From the NCBI RefSeq assembly GCF_009806555.1, contig NZ_VUOK01000045.1, positions 62,001 through 126,000 on the forward strand: 64,000 nt of DNA, given 5' to 3'. Shown here one piece after another: positions 1-8,806 of this stretch. A program made the translations under genes and the position numbers. The notes beneath the pieces are model-generated. The model did not search any database. It worked only from the letters and a program-made list of their open reading frames with translations, and had not been told where the DNA came from. Numbering within the stretch: position 1 is the stretch's first letter; each line of letters starts with the position of its first letter. This DNA is from Methylobacterium sp. 2A (GTDB lineage Bacteria; Pseudomonadota; Alphaproteobacteria; Rhizobiales; Beijerinckiaceae).

Positions 1-261
1 GCGGAAGACGAGGCGCCCTTCCGGCACCATCACGAGGCCCTGGGACGCGAGATCCCAGGTCTTGCCCGCGAGCCGCTCGCCGCCGAGCCGGATTTCGCCC
101 TCGTAGGGGATCAGCCCGGTCAGGGCACGCAGCAGCGTGGTCTTACCTGCCCCGTTCGGGCCGACGATGGCGGTGAGCGCCCCTTCCCGGAAGGTCAGGG
201 AGAGGTCCCACAGGACGGTGATATGGCCATAGCCGGCCTTGAGGTTCCGGGTCTCAAGCAT
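1..261 (-). CDS. livF: Branched-chain amino acid ABC transporter ATPase LivF (partial)
   Basis: Only the N-terminal part (about 87 residues) lies in the window; the gene runs off the left edge. It begins MLETRNLKAGYG and carries a Walker A motif (GPNGAGKTT) near residue 35, so it is an ABC ATPase. Its place directly after livG, with its ATG overlapping the livG stop by 8 bases, identifies it as the second ATPase (LivF) of a LivFGHM importer. The protein would act on the cytoplasmic face and energise uptake together with LivG. Translational coupling to livG is likely. The substrate cannot be read from this part. Confidence 0.88.
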   Translation of the reverse strand, partial: MLETRNLKAGYGHITVLWDLSLTFREGALTAIVGPNGAGKTTLLRALTGLIPYEGEIRLGGERLAGKTWDLASQGLVMVPEGRLVFR

Positions 262-964
262 GGGCGGTCCCCGTGTAGCTCTCGACGACGCGGGGATCGC
301 GGAACACCTGCGCCGGAGTGCCGTCGGCGATGATCTCACCAAAGTTCAGCACCACCGCCCGCGAGCAGAGGCCCGAGATCGTCTCGATGTCGTGCTCGAC
401 GATGACGATGGTCAGCCCGAAGCGCTGATGCAGTTCCTTCAGCTTGGCGGCGAACTGGCGCTTGGCCTGGCTCTCCAGCCCCGCCAGGACCTCATCGAGC
501 AGGAGGAGGCGCGGCTCGGTGGCGAGCGCCTTGGCAATCTCCAGGCGCTTCAGTTCCTGCAGGGCCAGTGCGCTCTCGGCCGGGCGGTCGCCCTGCGCTT
601 GCAACTCCATGACGGAGAGGATCTCCTCGATCCGCTCTGGATTGTGTTTGCCCGCGCCGAAGACCTGCGCGACGGCGAGGTTCTCCCGCACGGTGAGGTG
701 CTGCATCGGCTGCGGGATCTGGAAGGTACGGCCGATCCCGAGCCGGGCCCGGCGGTAAAGCGGCAGCTTCGTGACGTCGCGGCCTTCGAAGCGGATGCGC
801 CCGCGCACCCGGGTCAGCCCGGAGATGCCGTTGAACAGGGTGGTCTTGCCCGCCCCGTTGGGGCCGACCAGCCCCAGGATCTCCCCCGGCTTCACCGAGA
901 AGGTGACGTCGCGGAGCGCCACCAGCCCGCCGAAGCGGACGGTGACGGCGTCGAGCTCAAGCAT
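254..964 (-). CDS. livG: Branched-chain amino acid ABC transporter ATPase LivG
   Basis: Cytoplasmic ATPase of a LivFGHM-type importer. It has Walker A (GPNGAGKTT) near residue 34, the LivG-type extended insert with GIGRTFQIPQPM, a Walker B region ending LLLDEVLAGL, and the switch histidine in IVEHDIE. The Walker B segment reads LLLLDEVLAGL, so the glutamate is present. I chose the start at 964 (MLELDAVTV): it overlaps the livM stop by 8 bases, exactly as livF overlaps livG. An alternative start 21 bases upstream (985) would lie deeper inside livM. Member of the operon livK-H-M-G-F read right to left. Confidence 0.93.
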   Translation of the reverse strand: MLELDAVTVRFGGLVALRDVTFSVKPGEILGLVGPNGAGKTTLFNGISGLTRVRGRIRFEGRDVTKLPLYRRARLGIGRTFQIPQPMQHLTVRENLAVAQVFGAGKHNPERIEEILSVMELQAQGDRPAESALALQELKRLEIAKALATEPRLLLLDEVLAGLESQAKRQFAAKLKELHQRFGLTIVIVEHDIETISGLCSRAVVLNFGEIIADGTPAQVFRDPRVVESYTGTAHA

Positions 965-1955
965 GGCGGGCCCTCTTCCTGACAAGACCGAGCAGCCCGT
1001 TCGGCGCGGCCAGCACCATGCCGACGAGGACGAAGCCGAGGATGATCTGGTGGCCGACCGCGATCAGCCCCTTCGCGACGATCTGGTCGAACAGGTAGAT
1101 GATCACCGCGCCGCCGATCGGCCCGGCGATGGTGCGGTAGCCGCCGAAGATCGCAGCGATGATCGGCATCAGGCTCCAGATGCCGGAGAAGGCGTAATCC
1201 GGCTCGAGGAAGCCGATGATGTGGGCGTTCAGCGCGCCGAACACGCCGGTGATGAAGGCCGAGAGCATCAGCATCAGGCACTTCAGGAAGGTGCTGTTGA
1301 CGCCTACCACCCGCGTCGCGTCCTCGCTGTCGGCGATGGCGCGGAGCGCCAGCCCGACATGGCTGCGCCGCACCGCGTGGTAGGCCAGCGCGCAGAGCGC
1401 CACGCAGGCCACGAGCAGAAGGTAGCTGCCGGTGCGGCTCGCGAGATCGAACCCGAATACGGTGGGCAGGCCGGGATAACGCTGGTAGCCCGCGCCGCCG
1501 CCGGTCAGCCAGGACGCTTCCGTCGCGAGGATGCGGAAGATCTGCGCGTAGGCGAGGATGGCAAGCGCGAAATAGGCGCCCGACAGGCGCAACGCCGGCA
1601 GCATGGCGAGCGAGGACACGACGGCCACGACCCCGCCGAGGGGCACGGTGAGCAGCACCGGCAGGCCGAGCTTGCCCGCGAGCAGGGCCGAGGCGTACGC
1701 GCCGACCCCGAAGAAGGCGGCGTGGCCGAAGGAGACCATGCCGCCGAGATTGCCGAGCAGCGCCCAGGCGAGGGCGACGCCCGACAGGATCAGCGCCGAG
1801 ATCAGCAGGCCGAGCATGTAGTTGCTGGCGCCGAGCAGCACCGGCAAAGCCGCCAGGACGAGGAGTCCGAGGCCGATCAGGGCGCCGACGGGCACGCGTG
1901 CTTTCGCGGGAGCCGCCTTCAACGGTACGGCGGGGGCGGAATCGAGGGAGGCCAT
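957..1955 (-). CDS. livM: Branched-chain amino acid ABC transporter permease LivM
   Basis: Inner-membrane permease of 332 residues with about eight to ten hydrophobic segments. It begins with a short cytoplasmic tail (MASLDSAPAVPLKAAP) and a first membrane segment near residues 25-45. The stretch GHAAFFGVGAYASALL and the later loop around ADSEDATRVVGVN are typical of LivM. It pairs with LivH to form the membrane channel. The end overlaps livG by 8 bases; the gap to livH is 10 bases, so the whole set is one transcript. Length is usual for the family. Confidence 0.93.
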   Translation of the reverse strand: MASLDSAPAVPLKAAPAKARVPVGALIGLGLLVLAALPVLLGASNYMLGLLISALILSGVALAWALLGNLGGMVSFGHAAFFGVGAYASALLAGKLGLPVLLTVPLGGVVAVVSSLAMLPALRLSGAYFALAILAYAQIFRILATEASWLTGGGAGYQRYPGLPTVFGFDLASRTGSYLLLVACVALCALAYHAVRRSHVGLALRAIADSEDATRVVGVNSTFLKCLMLMLSAFITGVFGALNAHIIGFLEPDYAFSGIWSLMPIIAAIFGGYRTIAGPIGGAVIIYLFDQIVAKGLIAVGHQIILGFVLVGMVLAAPNGLLGLVRKRARHA

Positions 1956-1965
1956 GGGGTTCTCC

Positions 1966-2838
1966 TCAGCCGCGCCGGGCGCGTGCGCCGAACAGCCCGT
2001 TCGGCAGCAGGAAGAGGACGAGGAGGAACAGCACCATCCCGGCGAGCTCCTGAAGCGCGGAGCTCGCCAGCGTGACGGTGAGTGCCTCGGTGACGCCGAG
2101 GAGGATCGCGGCCAGGAACACGCCGGGGATCGAGCCGACGCCCGCGAGCACCGTGACGATGAACGCCTTCACGGTCAGCGCATGGCCAACCGCCGGTTGC
2201 ACCACGCTCATCGTGTAGAGCGCCACGCCCGCGAAGCTCGCGAGCGCGCCCGCGACGAGGAACGAGACCAGCTCGGTCCGCACCGGGCTGATGCCCATGA
2301 GCTTGGCCGCCGCCCGGTTCGACGAGACGGCGCGCACGGCCCGCCCGTACCAGCTCTTCTTGAGCCACCACCACAGGGCGACCATCAGCGCGAGGCTGAC
2401 GCCGAAGGCGACGATCTCACCGTTCATGGCATAGACCGGTCCGACCGAGGTCGCGTCCTGCAACACCGGCGAGGAGGTGGTGCGCACGTCGCTGGCGAAG
2501 GCCAGGAGGATCGCGTTCGTCAGGATGATGCCGATCCCGAAGGTCAGGATCAGCGAGTTCAGCTCCCGGTGCTCGCGGATGCGGTCGATCATCAGGAACA
2601 GAACGGCGCAGACCGCCGTGACCACGAGGAGCGCCAGGGGAATGGCGTAGTAGGGATCGAGCCCCGCACGGGCCTCGACCACGTAGGCGCAATAGGCGGC
2701 GAGCAGGACGAGCTCGCCATGGGCGAGGTTGATGATCCGCATCGCCCCGAAGGAGAGGGCGAGGCCGAGCGCCACGAGGGCGTAGACGCTGCCGACGAGG
2801 AGCCCGGAGAACAGGGCCTGGAGGATGAGATCGGTCAT
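1966..2838 (-). CDS. livH: Branched-chain amino acid ABC transporter permease LivH
   Basis: Inner-membrane permease, 290 residues from the start MTDLILQALFSG at 2838. A longer open frame extends upstream to 3021, but that part is low-complexity antisense of the binding-protein gene and lies inside it, so the shorter start is preferred. The family stretch MRIINLAHGELVLLAAY is present near residue 40, followed by repeated hydrophobic helices. Forms the translocation channel with LivM. Only 7 bases separate it from the upstream binding-protein gene. Confidence 0.93.
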   Translation of the reverse strand: MTDLILQALFSGLLVGSVYALVALGLALSFGAMRIINLAHGELVLLAAYCAYVVEARAGLDPYYAIPLALLVVTAVCAVLFLMIDRIREHRELNSLILTFGIGIILTNAILLAFASDVRTTSSPVLQDATSVGPVYAMNGEIVAFGVSLALMVALWWWLKKSWYGRAVRAVSSNRAAAKLMGISPVRTELVSFLVAGALASFAGVALYTMSVVQPAVGHALTVKAFIVTVLAGVGSIPGVFLAAILLGVTEALTVTLASSALQELAGMVLFLLVLFLLPNGLFGARARRG

Positions 2839-2845
2839 TCCCGCC

Positions 2846-4009
2846 TCACCAGGGCAGGCCGGGGAAGACGATCTCGCCCGTCGCGGCGGCCGCCGGGGAG
2901 ACCAGCACGACCTTGCCCGCACGGTGCTGGCCCATCGCCACGGAGAAGCGCGGGTTGTCGCCGGTAGCGTCGAACTGGACGGGGCCGAGCAACGTCTCGC
3001 GGTCGGTCTTGCGCATGGCATCGGGCAGGCCGCCGGACTTCAGTGTGCCGGCATCGGCCGCGCGGGCAATGGCTTCCGCGAGGATCGTGGTCTCCACGAA
3101 GCTCAGGGTCGAGAGGTACTCGATCTCCTTGTTGTAGGTCTTCTTGTAGACCTCCGCGAAGCGCTTGCCCTCTTCGTCCTTCATCTCGACCGGGAAGGGC
3201 AGGAAGGACGTGCCGACCACGTTGTTCATCAGGTCGGGAAACTCGGCATACATCTTCGGGGTAGCGAGCGACCACGCGCCGACGACCAGCTTGACCGGCG
3301 GCTTCAGCACCTTGGCGGCGCGGATGATGCCGACATAGTCGTTTTCGTAGGCCGACATCATCAGGATGTCCGAGCGGTCCTGCAGCTTCACCTTGTTGAT
3401 GATCGGCTTGAAGTCGGTGATCGCCGGGTCGAACTCGTGGACCGTGACCTTCACGCCCTTGGCGGTCAGGTCCTTCTGCAAGCCCTTGGCGAGCAGCGCC
3501 GGGGCCTCCTTGGTCGAGGCCAGGATCGACACGGAGGTCGGCTTCAGGGTCTCGAGCAGGGTGCCGATGCCCCGCTGGTAGCCCGCGTTGTTGTTGATGC
3601 GGAAGAAGGTCTTCAGGCCCCGCGCCGTCAGCTCGTCGCTGACCGCGCCCGCCGTGATGTAGGTGGTGTTGAGCCGGTTCGAGGCGTCCGAGGCCGGGCC
3701 GATGATGTTCGAGCCGTAGCCGCCGACCAGGGCCACCGCGCCGTCCGAGACGAGCTTCTCGACCGCCGACACCGCCTTGGCAGGCGTGCTCTCGTCATCG
3801 ATCACCTGGAGGCGGATCTTGTGCTTCTCGGAGCGGGCGTTGAACATCTGGATCGCCACCCGCATGCCTTCGTCGAAGGCCTGACCCGAGCGGGCCAGCG
3901 AGCCGGTCAGCGGCATGTGAGCCCCGACGAGGATCTCGTCGGCACGGGCCCCCGCCCCCAACATGGTGGCGATGGCGATCGACGCGGCCGCGGCGGCTCT
4001 GCGAAGCAT
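2846..4009 (-). CDS. ABC transporter periplasmic substrate-binding protein (LivK-like)
   Basis: Periplasmic ligand-binding protein of 387 residues, first gene of the liv operon. The start MLRRAAAAASIAIATM at 4009 gives a clean signal peptide ending near ARADE, and an AGGA ribosome site lies about 7 bases upstream; an in-frame ATG 30 bases further up is less well placed. The mature part begins ILVGAHMPLTGSLARSG, a peripla_BP_6 signature, and continues with FRINNNAGYQRGIG. Such proteins bind leucine-type amino acids, amides or aromatic/short organic acids. Proximity to acyl-CoA operons on the other strand hints at a carboxylate, but the ligand is not readable. Confidence 0.88.
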   Translation of the reverse strand: MLRRAAAAASIAIATMLGAGARADEILVGAHMPLTGSLARSGQAFDEGMRVAIQMFNARSEKHKIRLQVIDDESTPAKAVSAVEKLVSDGAVALVGGYGSNIIGPASDASNRLNTTYITAGAVSDELTARGLKTFFRINNNAGYQRGIGTLLETLKPTSVSILASTKEAPALLAKGLQKDLTAKGVKVTVHEFDPAITDFKPIINKVKLQDRSDILMMSAYENDYVGIIRAAKVLKPPVKLVVGAWSLATPKMYAEFPDLMNNVVGTSFLPFPVEMKDEEGKRFAEVYKKTYNKEIEYLSTLSFVETTILAEAIARAADAGTLKSGGLPDAMRKTDRETLLGPVQFDATGDNPRFSVAMGQHRAGKVVLVSPAAAATGEIVFPGLPW

Positions 4010-4148
4010 GCGGGTTCCTCCCTGGGCGCGGCCCGTCATGACGGTAGCGCGCGTGTTTCATCCCGTGCGTGGGTTCTGACGACCCTCGTCCACAGCGAGA
4101 CCGCATGGCGGCCTCGGCGGATGCGCCTTCGCACGCCCGCTCCGAATT

Positions 4149-4230
4149 TGTCAATCGAAAGCGGTTCAATGTTCTGCATGACGGAACAAGTCTGTTTCAA
4201 ACGCCACGATTTTCGCCGCCAGACTTGACA
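4149..4230. promoter_or_regulatory. Divergent promoter region between liv and pim operons
   Basis: The 296-base gap between the binding-protein gene and pimF holds two TTGACA-type -35 hexamers. One reads leftward at 4149-4154 (toward liv), the other rightward at 4225-4230 (toward pimF). Matching -10 hexamers are weak, as is common in GC-rich alphaproteobacteria. Assignment is inference from sequence only. Confidence 0.4.
4170..4188. promoter_or_regulatory. Candidate operator, inverted repeat TGTTC-N9-GAACA
   Basis: Imperfect 19-base palindrome TGTTCTGCATGACGGAACA, upstream of the pim operon. It matches the second palindrome at 4276-4294 at 13 of 19 positions. A TetR- or GntR-type repressor of fatty acid catabolism could bind here; no such gene is adjacent. 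Confidence 0.4.
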
Positions 4231-4275
4231 AACGTCGCGCCCCGACCCGACATGCGGCCACAAATGCAAACCGAT

Positions 4276-4294
4276 ATTCTGCAATGCAGAACGA
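4276..4294. promoter_or_regulatory. Candidate operator, perfect palindrome TTCTGC-AAT-GCAGAA
   Basis: Perfect 6+6 palindrome at 4277-4291 just before the pimF start. It resembles the site at 4170-4188. Its position over the presumed leader fits repression of the pim operon. It also argues that translation starts at the GTG at 4306 rather than the ATG at 4294 that overlaps the palindrome. Confidence 0.45.
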
Positions 4295-4305
4295 TGGGAG
4301 GGACC

Positions 4306-6375
4306 GTGGTTCGTCAGGAGACCCTGGGCGGCGTCGCCGTGCTCACGCTGTCGAACCCGCCAGTGAACGCGCTGGGCCATGGCCTGCGCGCGGCCATCGA
4401 TAGCGCGCTGGAGGCGGCGCTGGCGAATGCCTCAGTGCGCGCCGTGGTGCTGGCGGCGGAGGGCAAGGTGTTCGTCGGTGGAGCCGACATCTCCGAATTC
4501 GGCACGCCCCCACGCGCGCCGCTGCTGCCGGACGTGCTCGACCGCCTCGACGGTGCGGGCAAGCCGGTCGTCGCCGCAATCCATGGGGCGGCCCTCGGCG
4601 GCGGCCTCGAACTCGCCCTCGCCTGTCACGCGCGGGTGGTCGGACCAAAGGCCAAGCTCGGCCTGCCGGAAGTGAAGCTCGGGCTGATCCCCGGCGCGGG
4701 TGGCACGCAGCGCCTGCCGCGCCTCGTCGGCCCCGAGTCCGCTTTCGCCATGATGCTGAGCGGTGAGCCTGTCGATGCCAAGAAGGCCGTCGCGATGGGC
4801 CTCGCGGATGCCCTCGAGACAGGCGACCTCGTGGAGGCGGCGCGCACGCATGCGCTCAAGCTTGCCGAAGGCGGCGCGCCGGTGCGGGTCCGCGACCGAG
4901 GCGAGCGGCTGGACCCGGCGACACGCGCAGGCTTCGAGACCAAGGCCAATGAAGCAGTGAAGAAAGCGCCCGGCCAGCCGAACGTGGCGGCGCTGGCCGA
5001 CGTGGTCCGGGCCGGATTCGACCTGCCTTTCGAGGAGGCCGTGAAGACGGAGCGCACCCGCTTCCTCGCGCTCGTGGACGATCCGCGCTCGAAGGCCCTG
5101 CGCTACGCCTTCTTCGCGGAGCGCGAGACCGCGCGGGTGCCGGGCCTGTCCAAGGAGACCCCACGGCGGGAGATCGCGTCGGCGGCCGTGATCGGCGCGG
5201 GCACGATGGGCGGCGGCATCGCCCTCTGCTTCGCCAATGCGGGCATTCCCGTCATCGTGATCGAGACCGAACAGGAGGCCCTGGACCGCGGCTTGGCGCG
5301 GATGCGCGCCACCTACGCCTCGTCCGTCAAGCGCGGCTCGCTCAGCGAGGCGGCGATGGAAGAGCGGCTGAGCCGTATCACGGGCGCGGTCGGCCTGGAC
5401 AACGCGGCACAGGCCGACATCGTGGTCGAGGCGGCCTTCGAGGAGATGGGCATCAAGGAGACGATCTTCTCCGCCCTGTCGCGGATCGCCAAGCCCGGCG
5501 CGATTCTCGCCACCAACACGTCCTATCTCGACATCGACCGGATCGCCGACGCCACGGACCGGCCGGGCGACGTGCTCGGCCTGCATTTCTTCAGCCCGGC
5601 CAACGTCATGCGCCTCGTGGAGGTGGTGCGGGCGGCGCGCACGGCGCCGGATGCCCTGGCCACGGGCAACGACCTCGCCCGGCGGCTCGGCAAGCTGCCG
5701 GTGACGGTCGGCGTCTGCTTCGGCTTCGTCGGCAACCGCATGCTGGCCCGGCGCAGCGCGGCGGGCGAGCGCCTGCTGCTCGCGGGCGCCCTGCCACACG
5801 AGGTCGATGCGGCGGTGACGGAGTTCGGCTTCCGCATGGGGCCTTTCGCCATGAGCGACCTCGCCGGGCTGGATATCGGCTGGCGCACCCGGAAGGCCAC
5901 CGGCGGCAAGGCCCCGGTCGCCGATGCGCTCTGCGAGGCGGGTCGCCTCGGCCAGAAGACGGGTAAGGGCTTCTACCTCTACCCCGAGGGTGCCCGGACG
6001 GGCTCGCGCGACCCCGAGGTCGAGGCGCTGATCGAGCGAACCTCTGCCGAGCACGGCACCACTCGCCGCAGCTTCTCGCCGGATGAGATCGTCGCCCGGC
6101 TGATGCTGCCGATGGCCAACGAGGGCGCGCGCATCCTCGAGGAGGGCATCGCGGCCCGCCCCGGCGACATCGATACGATCTGGCTCAACGGCTACAACTG
6201 GCCCGCGTGGCGCGGTGGGCCGATGCATTGGGCCGACAGCCTCGGCCTCGCTGCGGTGGCGGCCGATCTCGACCGCTTCGCTGAAGAGAGCGGCGACGAG
6301 ACCTTGCGCCCCGCGCCGCTGCTCGCCCGGCTTGCCCAGGAGGGCAAGCGCTTTTCCGATTGGGGTGGCCGGTGA
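4306..6375 (+). CDS. pimF: Bifunctional enoyl-CoA hydratase / 3-hydroxyacyl-CoA dehydrogenase (PimF/FadJ-like)
   Basis: Fusion enzyme of 689 residues for two successive beta-oxidation steps. The N-terminal crotonase domain (about 1-190) has the oxyanion-hole segment GGADISEFG near 58-66 and the two catalytic glutamates E102 (GGGLEL) and E122 (GLPEVK), 20 residues apart as in FadB. The second part has a Rossmann site VIGAGTMGGGIA near 295 and the active-site histidine in LHFFSP near 427, followed by two 3HCDH C-terminal domains. I prefer the GTG at 4306 because GGGAGGG lies 4 bases upstream; an ATG at 4294 is the alternative. The gene heads an operon whose order (pimF, B, C, D, then gcdH) matches pimelate-type dicarboxylate degradation. 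The pim name is by analogy with Rhodopseudomonas palustris. Confidence 0.88.
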   Translation: MVRQETLGGVAVLTLSNPPVNALGHGLRAAIDSALEAALANASVRAVVLAAEGKVFVGGADISEFGTPPRAPLLPDVLDRLDGAGKPVVAAIHGAALGGGLELALACHARVVGPKAKLGLPEVKLGLIPGAGGTQRLPRLVGPESAFAMMLSGEPVDAKKAVAMGLADALETGDLVEAARTHALKLAEGGAPVRVRDRGERLDPATRAGFETKANEAVKKAPGQPNVAALADVVRAGFDLPFEEAVKTERTRFLALVDDPRSKALRYAFFAERETARVPGLSKETPRREIASAAVIGAGTMGGGIALCFANAGIPVIVIETEQEALDRGLARMRATYASSVKRGSLSEAAMEERLSRITGAVGLDNAAQADIVVEAAFEEMGIKETIFSALSRIAKPGAILATNTSYLDIDRIADATDRPGDVLGLHFFSPANVMRLVEVVRAARTAPDALATGNDLARRLGKLPVTVGVCFGFVGNRMLARRSAAGERLLLAGALPHEVDAAVTEFGFRMGPFAMSDLAGLDIGWRTRKATGGKAPVADALCEAGRLGQKTGKGFYLYPEGARTGSRDPEVEALIERTSAEHGTTRRSFSPDEIVARLMLPMANEGARILEEGIAARPGDIDTIWLNGYNWPAWRGGPMHWADSLGLAAVAADLDRFAEESGDETLRPAPLLARLAQEGKRFSDWGGR

Positions 6376-6418
6376 ATCCCGCTTCCGCCCGCACCGCAAC
6401 TTCGCTCACGAGATCCCG

Positions 6419-7606
6419 ATGACTGACGCCGTGATCGTCGCCACCGCTCGCACGCCCATCGGCAAGGCGCATCGCGGGGCGCTGAACCTGACCGGTGGGG
6501 CCGACCTCGCCGCCCACGCCATCCGCCACGCCCTCGGCAAGGCGGGTGTCGAGCCCGAGGCCGTCGAAGAGGTCGTGATGGGCTGCGGCTACCCGGAAGC
6601 GGCGACCGGCGGCAACGTCGCCCGGCATGCGAGCCTCGTCGCGGGCATCCCGGTCCAGTCGGCGGGGGCCACGGTCTCGCGCTTCTGCGCCTCGGGCCTC
6701 CAGGCCATCGCGGATGCCGCCAAGCGCATCCGCCTCGATGGCGTGCCGGTGGCGGTGGCGGGCGGCGTCGAATCGATCAGCCTCGTCCAGCCGCAGGTGC
6801 GGCGCGAACTCACCCGCAACGCGTGGCTCGAGCGGAACCTGCCCGAGATCTACATGCCGATGATCGAGACCGCCGACATCGTGGCGGAGCGGTACGGCAT
6901 CTCGCGCGAGGCGCAGGACGAATTCGCCCTGATGAGCCAGCAGCGCACCGCCGCCGCTCAAGCCGCCGGGCTGTTCGATGACGAGATCGTGCCGATCACC
7001 GCCACCATGGCCGTGACCGACAAGGCGACCGGCGAGACGAGGCAGGTTGAGACCCGCCTTGCCAAGGACGAGGGCAACCGGCCCGAGACCACCTTGGACG
7101 GCCTCGCCAAGCTCAAGCCCGTGCGCGGCGAGGCCGCCTTCGTCACAGCGGGCAATGCCAGCCAGCTCTCCGACGGCGCGTCGGCCTCCGTGCTGATGTC
7201 CGCCGAGGAGGCCGCGCGCCGGAACCTCAAGCCGCTGGGGATCGTGCGCGGCTTCGCAGCCGCCGGGTGCGGGCCGGAGGAGATGGGCATCGGCCCGGTC
7301 TTCGCGGTGCCGCGTCTCCTCGAGCGCAACGGGCTCTCCGTGGACGATATCGGCCTTTGGGAGTTGAACGAGGCCTTCGCCTCGCAGTCGATCTACTGCC
7401 GCGACAAGCTCGGGATCGACCCGGACAAGGTCAACGTCAACGGTGGCGCGATCAGCGTCGGCCATCCGTTCGGCATGTCGGGCGCCCGGCTGGTGGGCCA
7501 TGCCCTTCTGGAGGGCCGCCGCCGCCGTGTGCGCTACGCGGTCGTCACCATGTGCGTGGCCGGCGGCCAGGGCTGCGCCGGCCTGTTCGAGATCGAGGGG
7601 GAGTAA
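6419..7606 (+). CDS. pimB: Acetyl-CoA acyltransferase (thiolase, PimB-like)
   Basis: Thiolase of 395 residues that cleaves 3-ketoacyl-CoA with CoA to release acetyl-CoA. It starts MTDAVIVATARTPIG, with the nucleophile cysteine C90 in SRFCASGLQ. The catalytic histidine lies in GGAISVGHPFGMSG and the second cysteine in CVAGGQGC, so all catalytic groups are intact. It follows pimF by 43 bases and precedes the dehydrogenase by 5 bases, so it is co-transcribed. A biosynthetic thiolase is possible by fold, but the context is degradative. Confidence 0.92.
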   Translation: MTDAVIVATARTPIGKAHRGALNLTGGADLAAHAIRHALGKAGVEPEAVEEVVMGCGYPEAATGGNVARHASLVAGIPVQSAGATVSRFCASGLQAIADAAKRIRLDGVPVAVAGGVESISLVQPQVRRELTRNAWLERNLPEIYMPMIETADIVAERYGISREAQDEFALMSQQRTAAAQAAGLFDDEIVPITATMAVTDKATGETRQVETRLAKDEGNRPETTLDGLAKLKPVRGEAAFVTAGNASQLSDGASASVLMSAEEAARRNLKPLGIVRGFAAAGCGPEEMGIGPVFAVPRLLERNGLSVDDIGLWELNEAFASQSIYCRDKLGIDPDKVNVNGGAISVGHPFGMSGARLVGHALLEGRRRRVRYAVVTMCVAGGQGCAGLFEIEGE

Positions 7607-7611
7607 GACCC

Positions 7612-8793
7612 ATGGATCTGCGCTTCACACAGGAAGAGGCTGATTTCCGCCAGGAGGTCCGCACCTTCTTCCGCACCGAGATTCCCGCCGAGATCCGCCG
7701 CAAGATCTCCGAGGGGCGCTCCCTCGCGCGGGAGGATTACGTCACCTCGCAGCGGATCCTGAACGCCAAGGGCTGGGCCGTGCCCCATTGGCCGAAGGAG
7801 TGGGGCGGGCAGGATTGGGATCCGATCCGCCGCTACATCTTCATGGAGGAACTGATGCAGGCGGCGGTGCCGCTGCCGCTCCAATTCAACTGCTTCATGG
7901 TGGGCCCCGTCATCGCCGCCTTCGGCAACGAAGAGCAGAAGAAGCGCTTCCTGCCGCGCATCGCCAACCTCGACGATTGGTGGTGCCAGGGCTTCTCCGA
8001 GCCCGGCGCGGGCTCCGACCTCGCCTCGCTCAAGACCAAGGCGGTGCGCGACGGCGACCATTACATCGTCGATGGCCAGAAGACCTGGACCACGCTCGGC
8101 CAGTATGCCGACTGGATTTTCTGCCTCGTGCGCACCGATCCGGCGGCGAAGAAGCAGGCCGGTATCTCCTTCCTGCTCATCGACATGAAGACCCCCGGCA
8201 TCTCCGTGCGCCCGATCATCACGATCGACGGGCGGCACGAGGTCAATGAGGTGTTCTTCGACTCCGTGCGCGTGCCGGTCGAGAACCTCGTCGGCGAGGA
8301 GAACAAGGGCTGGGACTACGCCAAGTTCCTGCTCGCCAACGAGCGCACCGGCATCGCCCGCATCGGCCTCACCAAGGAGCGTGTCGCCCGGGTGAAGCGG
8401 CTGGCGAAGGAGACGCCCGCCGGCGCCGGGACGATGTGGGACGAGCCCGATTTCCGCAGCCGGGTGGCGAGCCTGGAAGTGGAGTTGAAGGCGCTGGAAA
8501 TCACCCAGATGCGGGTGGTCTCGGCCCAGGGACGCCGCGACGCCTCGAAGCCCGACCCGGCCTCCTCGATCCTGAAGATCAAGGGCTCGGAACTGCAGCA
8601 GATGGCGACCGAGCTGCTGGTCGAACTCGCGGGTCCCTTGAGCTTGCCCGCGCCCGTGGCGAACGACGTCGATGCCCTCGGCTGGGAAGCCTTCGCCGCG
8701 CCGACCTACCTCAACACCCGCAAGGTCTCGATCTACGGCGGCTCGAACGAGATCCAGCGCAACGTGATCGCCAAGGCGATCCTGGGGCTCTGA
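7612..8793 (+). CDS. pimC: Acyl-CoA dehydrogenase, large subunit type (PimC-like)
   Basis: FAD-dependent acyl-CoA dehydrogenase of 393 residues. It starts MDLRFTQEEADFRQEV, has the FAD/substrate segment GFSEPGAGSDLASL near residue 128 and ends with YGGSNEIQRNVIAKAILGL. The segment WPKEWGGQDWDP is typical of the PimC group. Immediately followed (13 bases) by a second, divergent acyl-CoA dehydrogenase, the usual pairing of PimC with PimD as a two-subunit enzyme acting on dicarboxylyl-CoA thioesters. Electrons would go to the ETF encoded downstream. The substrate range is inferred from the neighbours. Confidence 0.88.
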   Translation: MDLRFTQEEADFRQEVRTFFRTEIPAEIRRKISEGRSLAREDYVTSQRILNAKGWAVPHWPKEWGGQDWDPIRRYIFMEELMQAAVPLPLQFNCFMVGPVIAAFGNEEQKKRFLPRIANLDDWWCQGFSEPGAGSDLASLKTKAVRDGDHYIVDGQKTWTTLGQYADWIFCLVRTDPAAKKQAGISFLLIDMKTPGISVRPIITIDGRHEVNEVFFDSVRVPVENLVGEENKGWDYAKFLLANERTGIARIGLTKERVARVKRLAKETPAGAGTMWDEPDFRSRVASLEVELKALEITQMRVVSAQGRRDASKPDPASSILKIKGSELQQMATELLVELAGPLSLPAPVANDVDALGWEAFAAPTYLNTRKVSIYGGSNEIQRNVIAKAILGL

Positions 8794-8806
8794 AGGAGTT
8801 TTCGCG

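Noticed and set aside
771..2967. Long plus-strand open frames opposite livM, livH and livG
   Set aside because: They are antisense shadows produced by high GC; composition is Arg/Asp/Gln-rich with no domain, and the minus-strand genes are clear family members.
4432..6399. 655-codon minus-strand frame opposite pimF
   Set aside because: Antisense of a well-supported bifunctional enzyme; no recognisable domain and no ribosome site.
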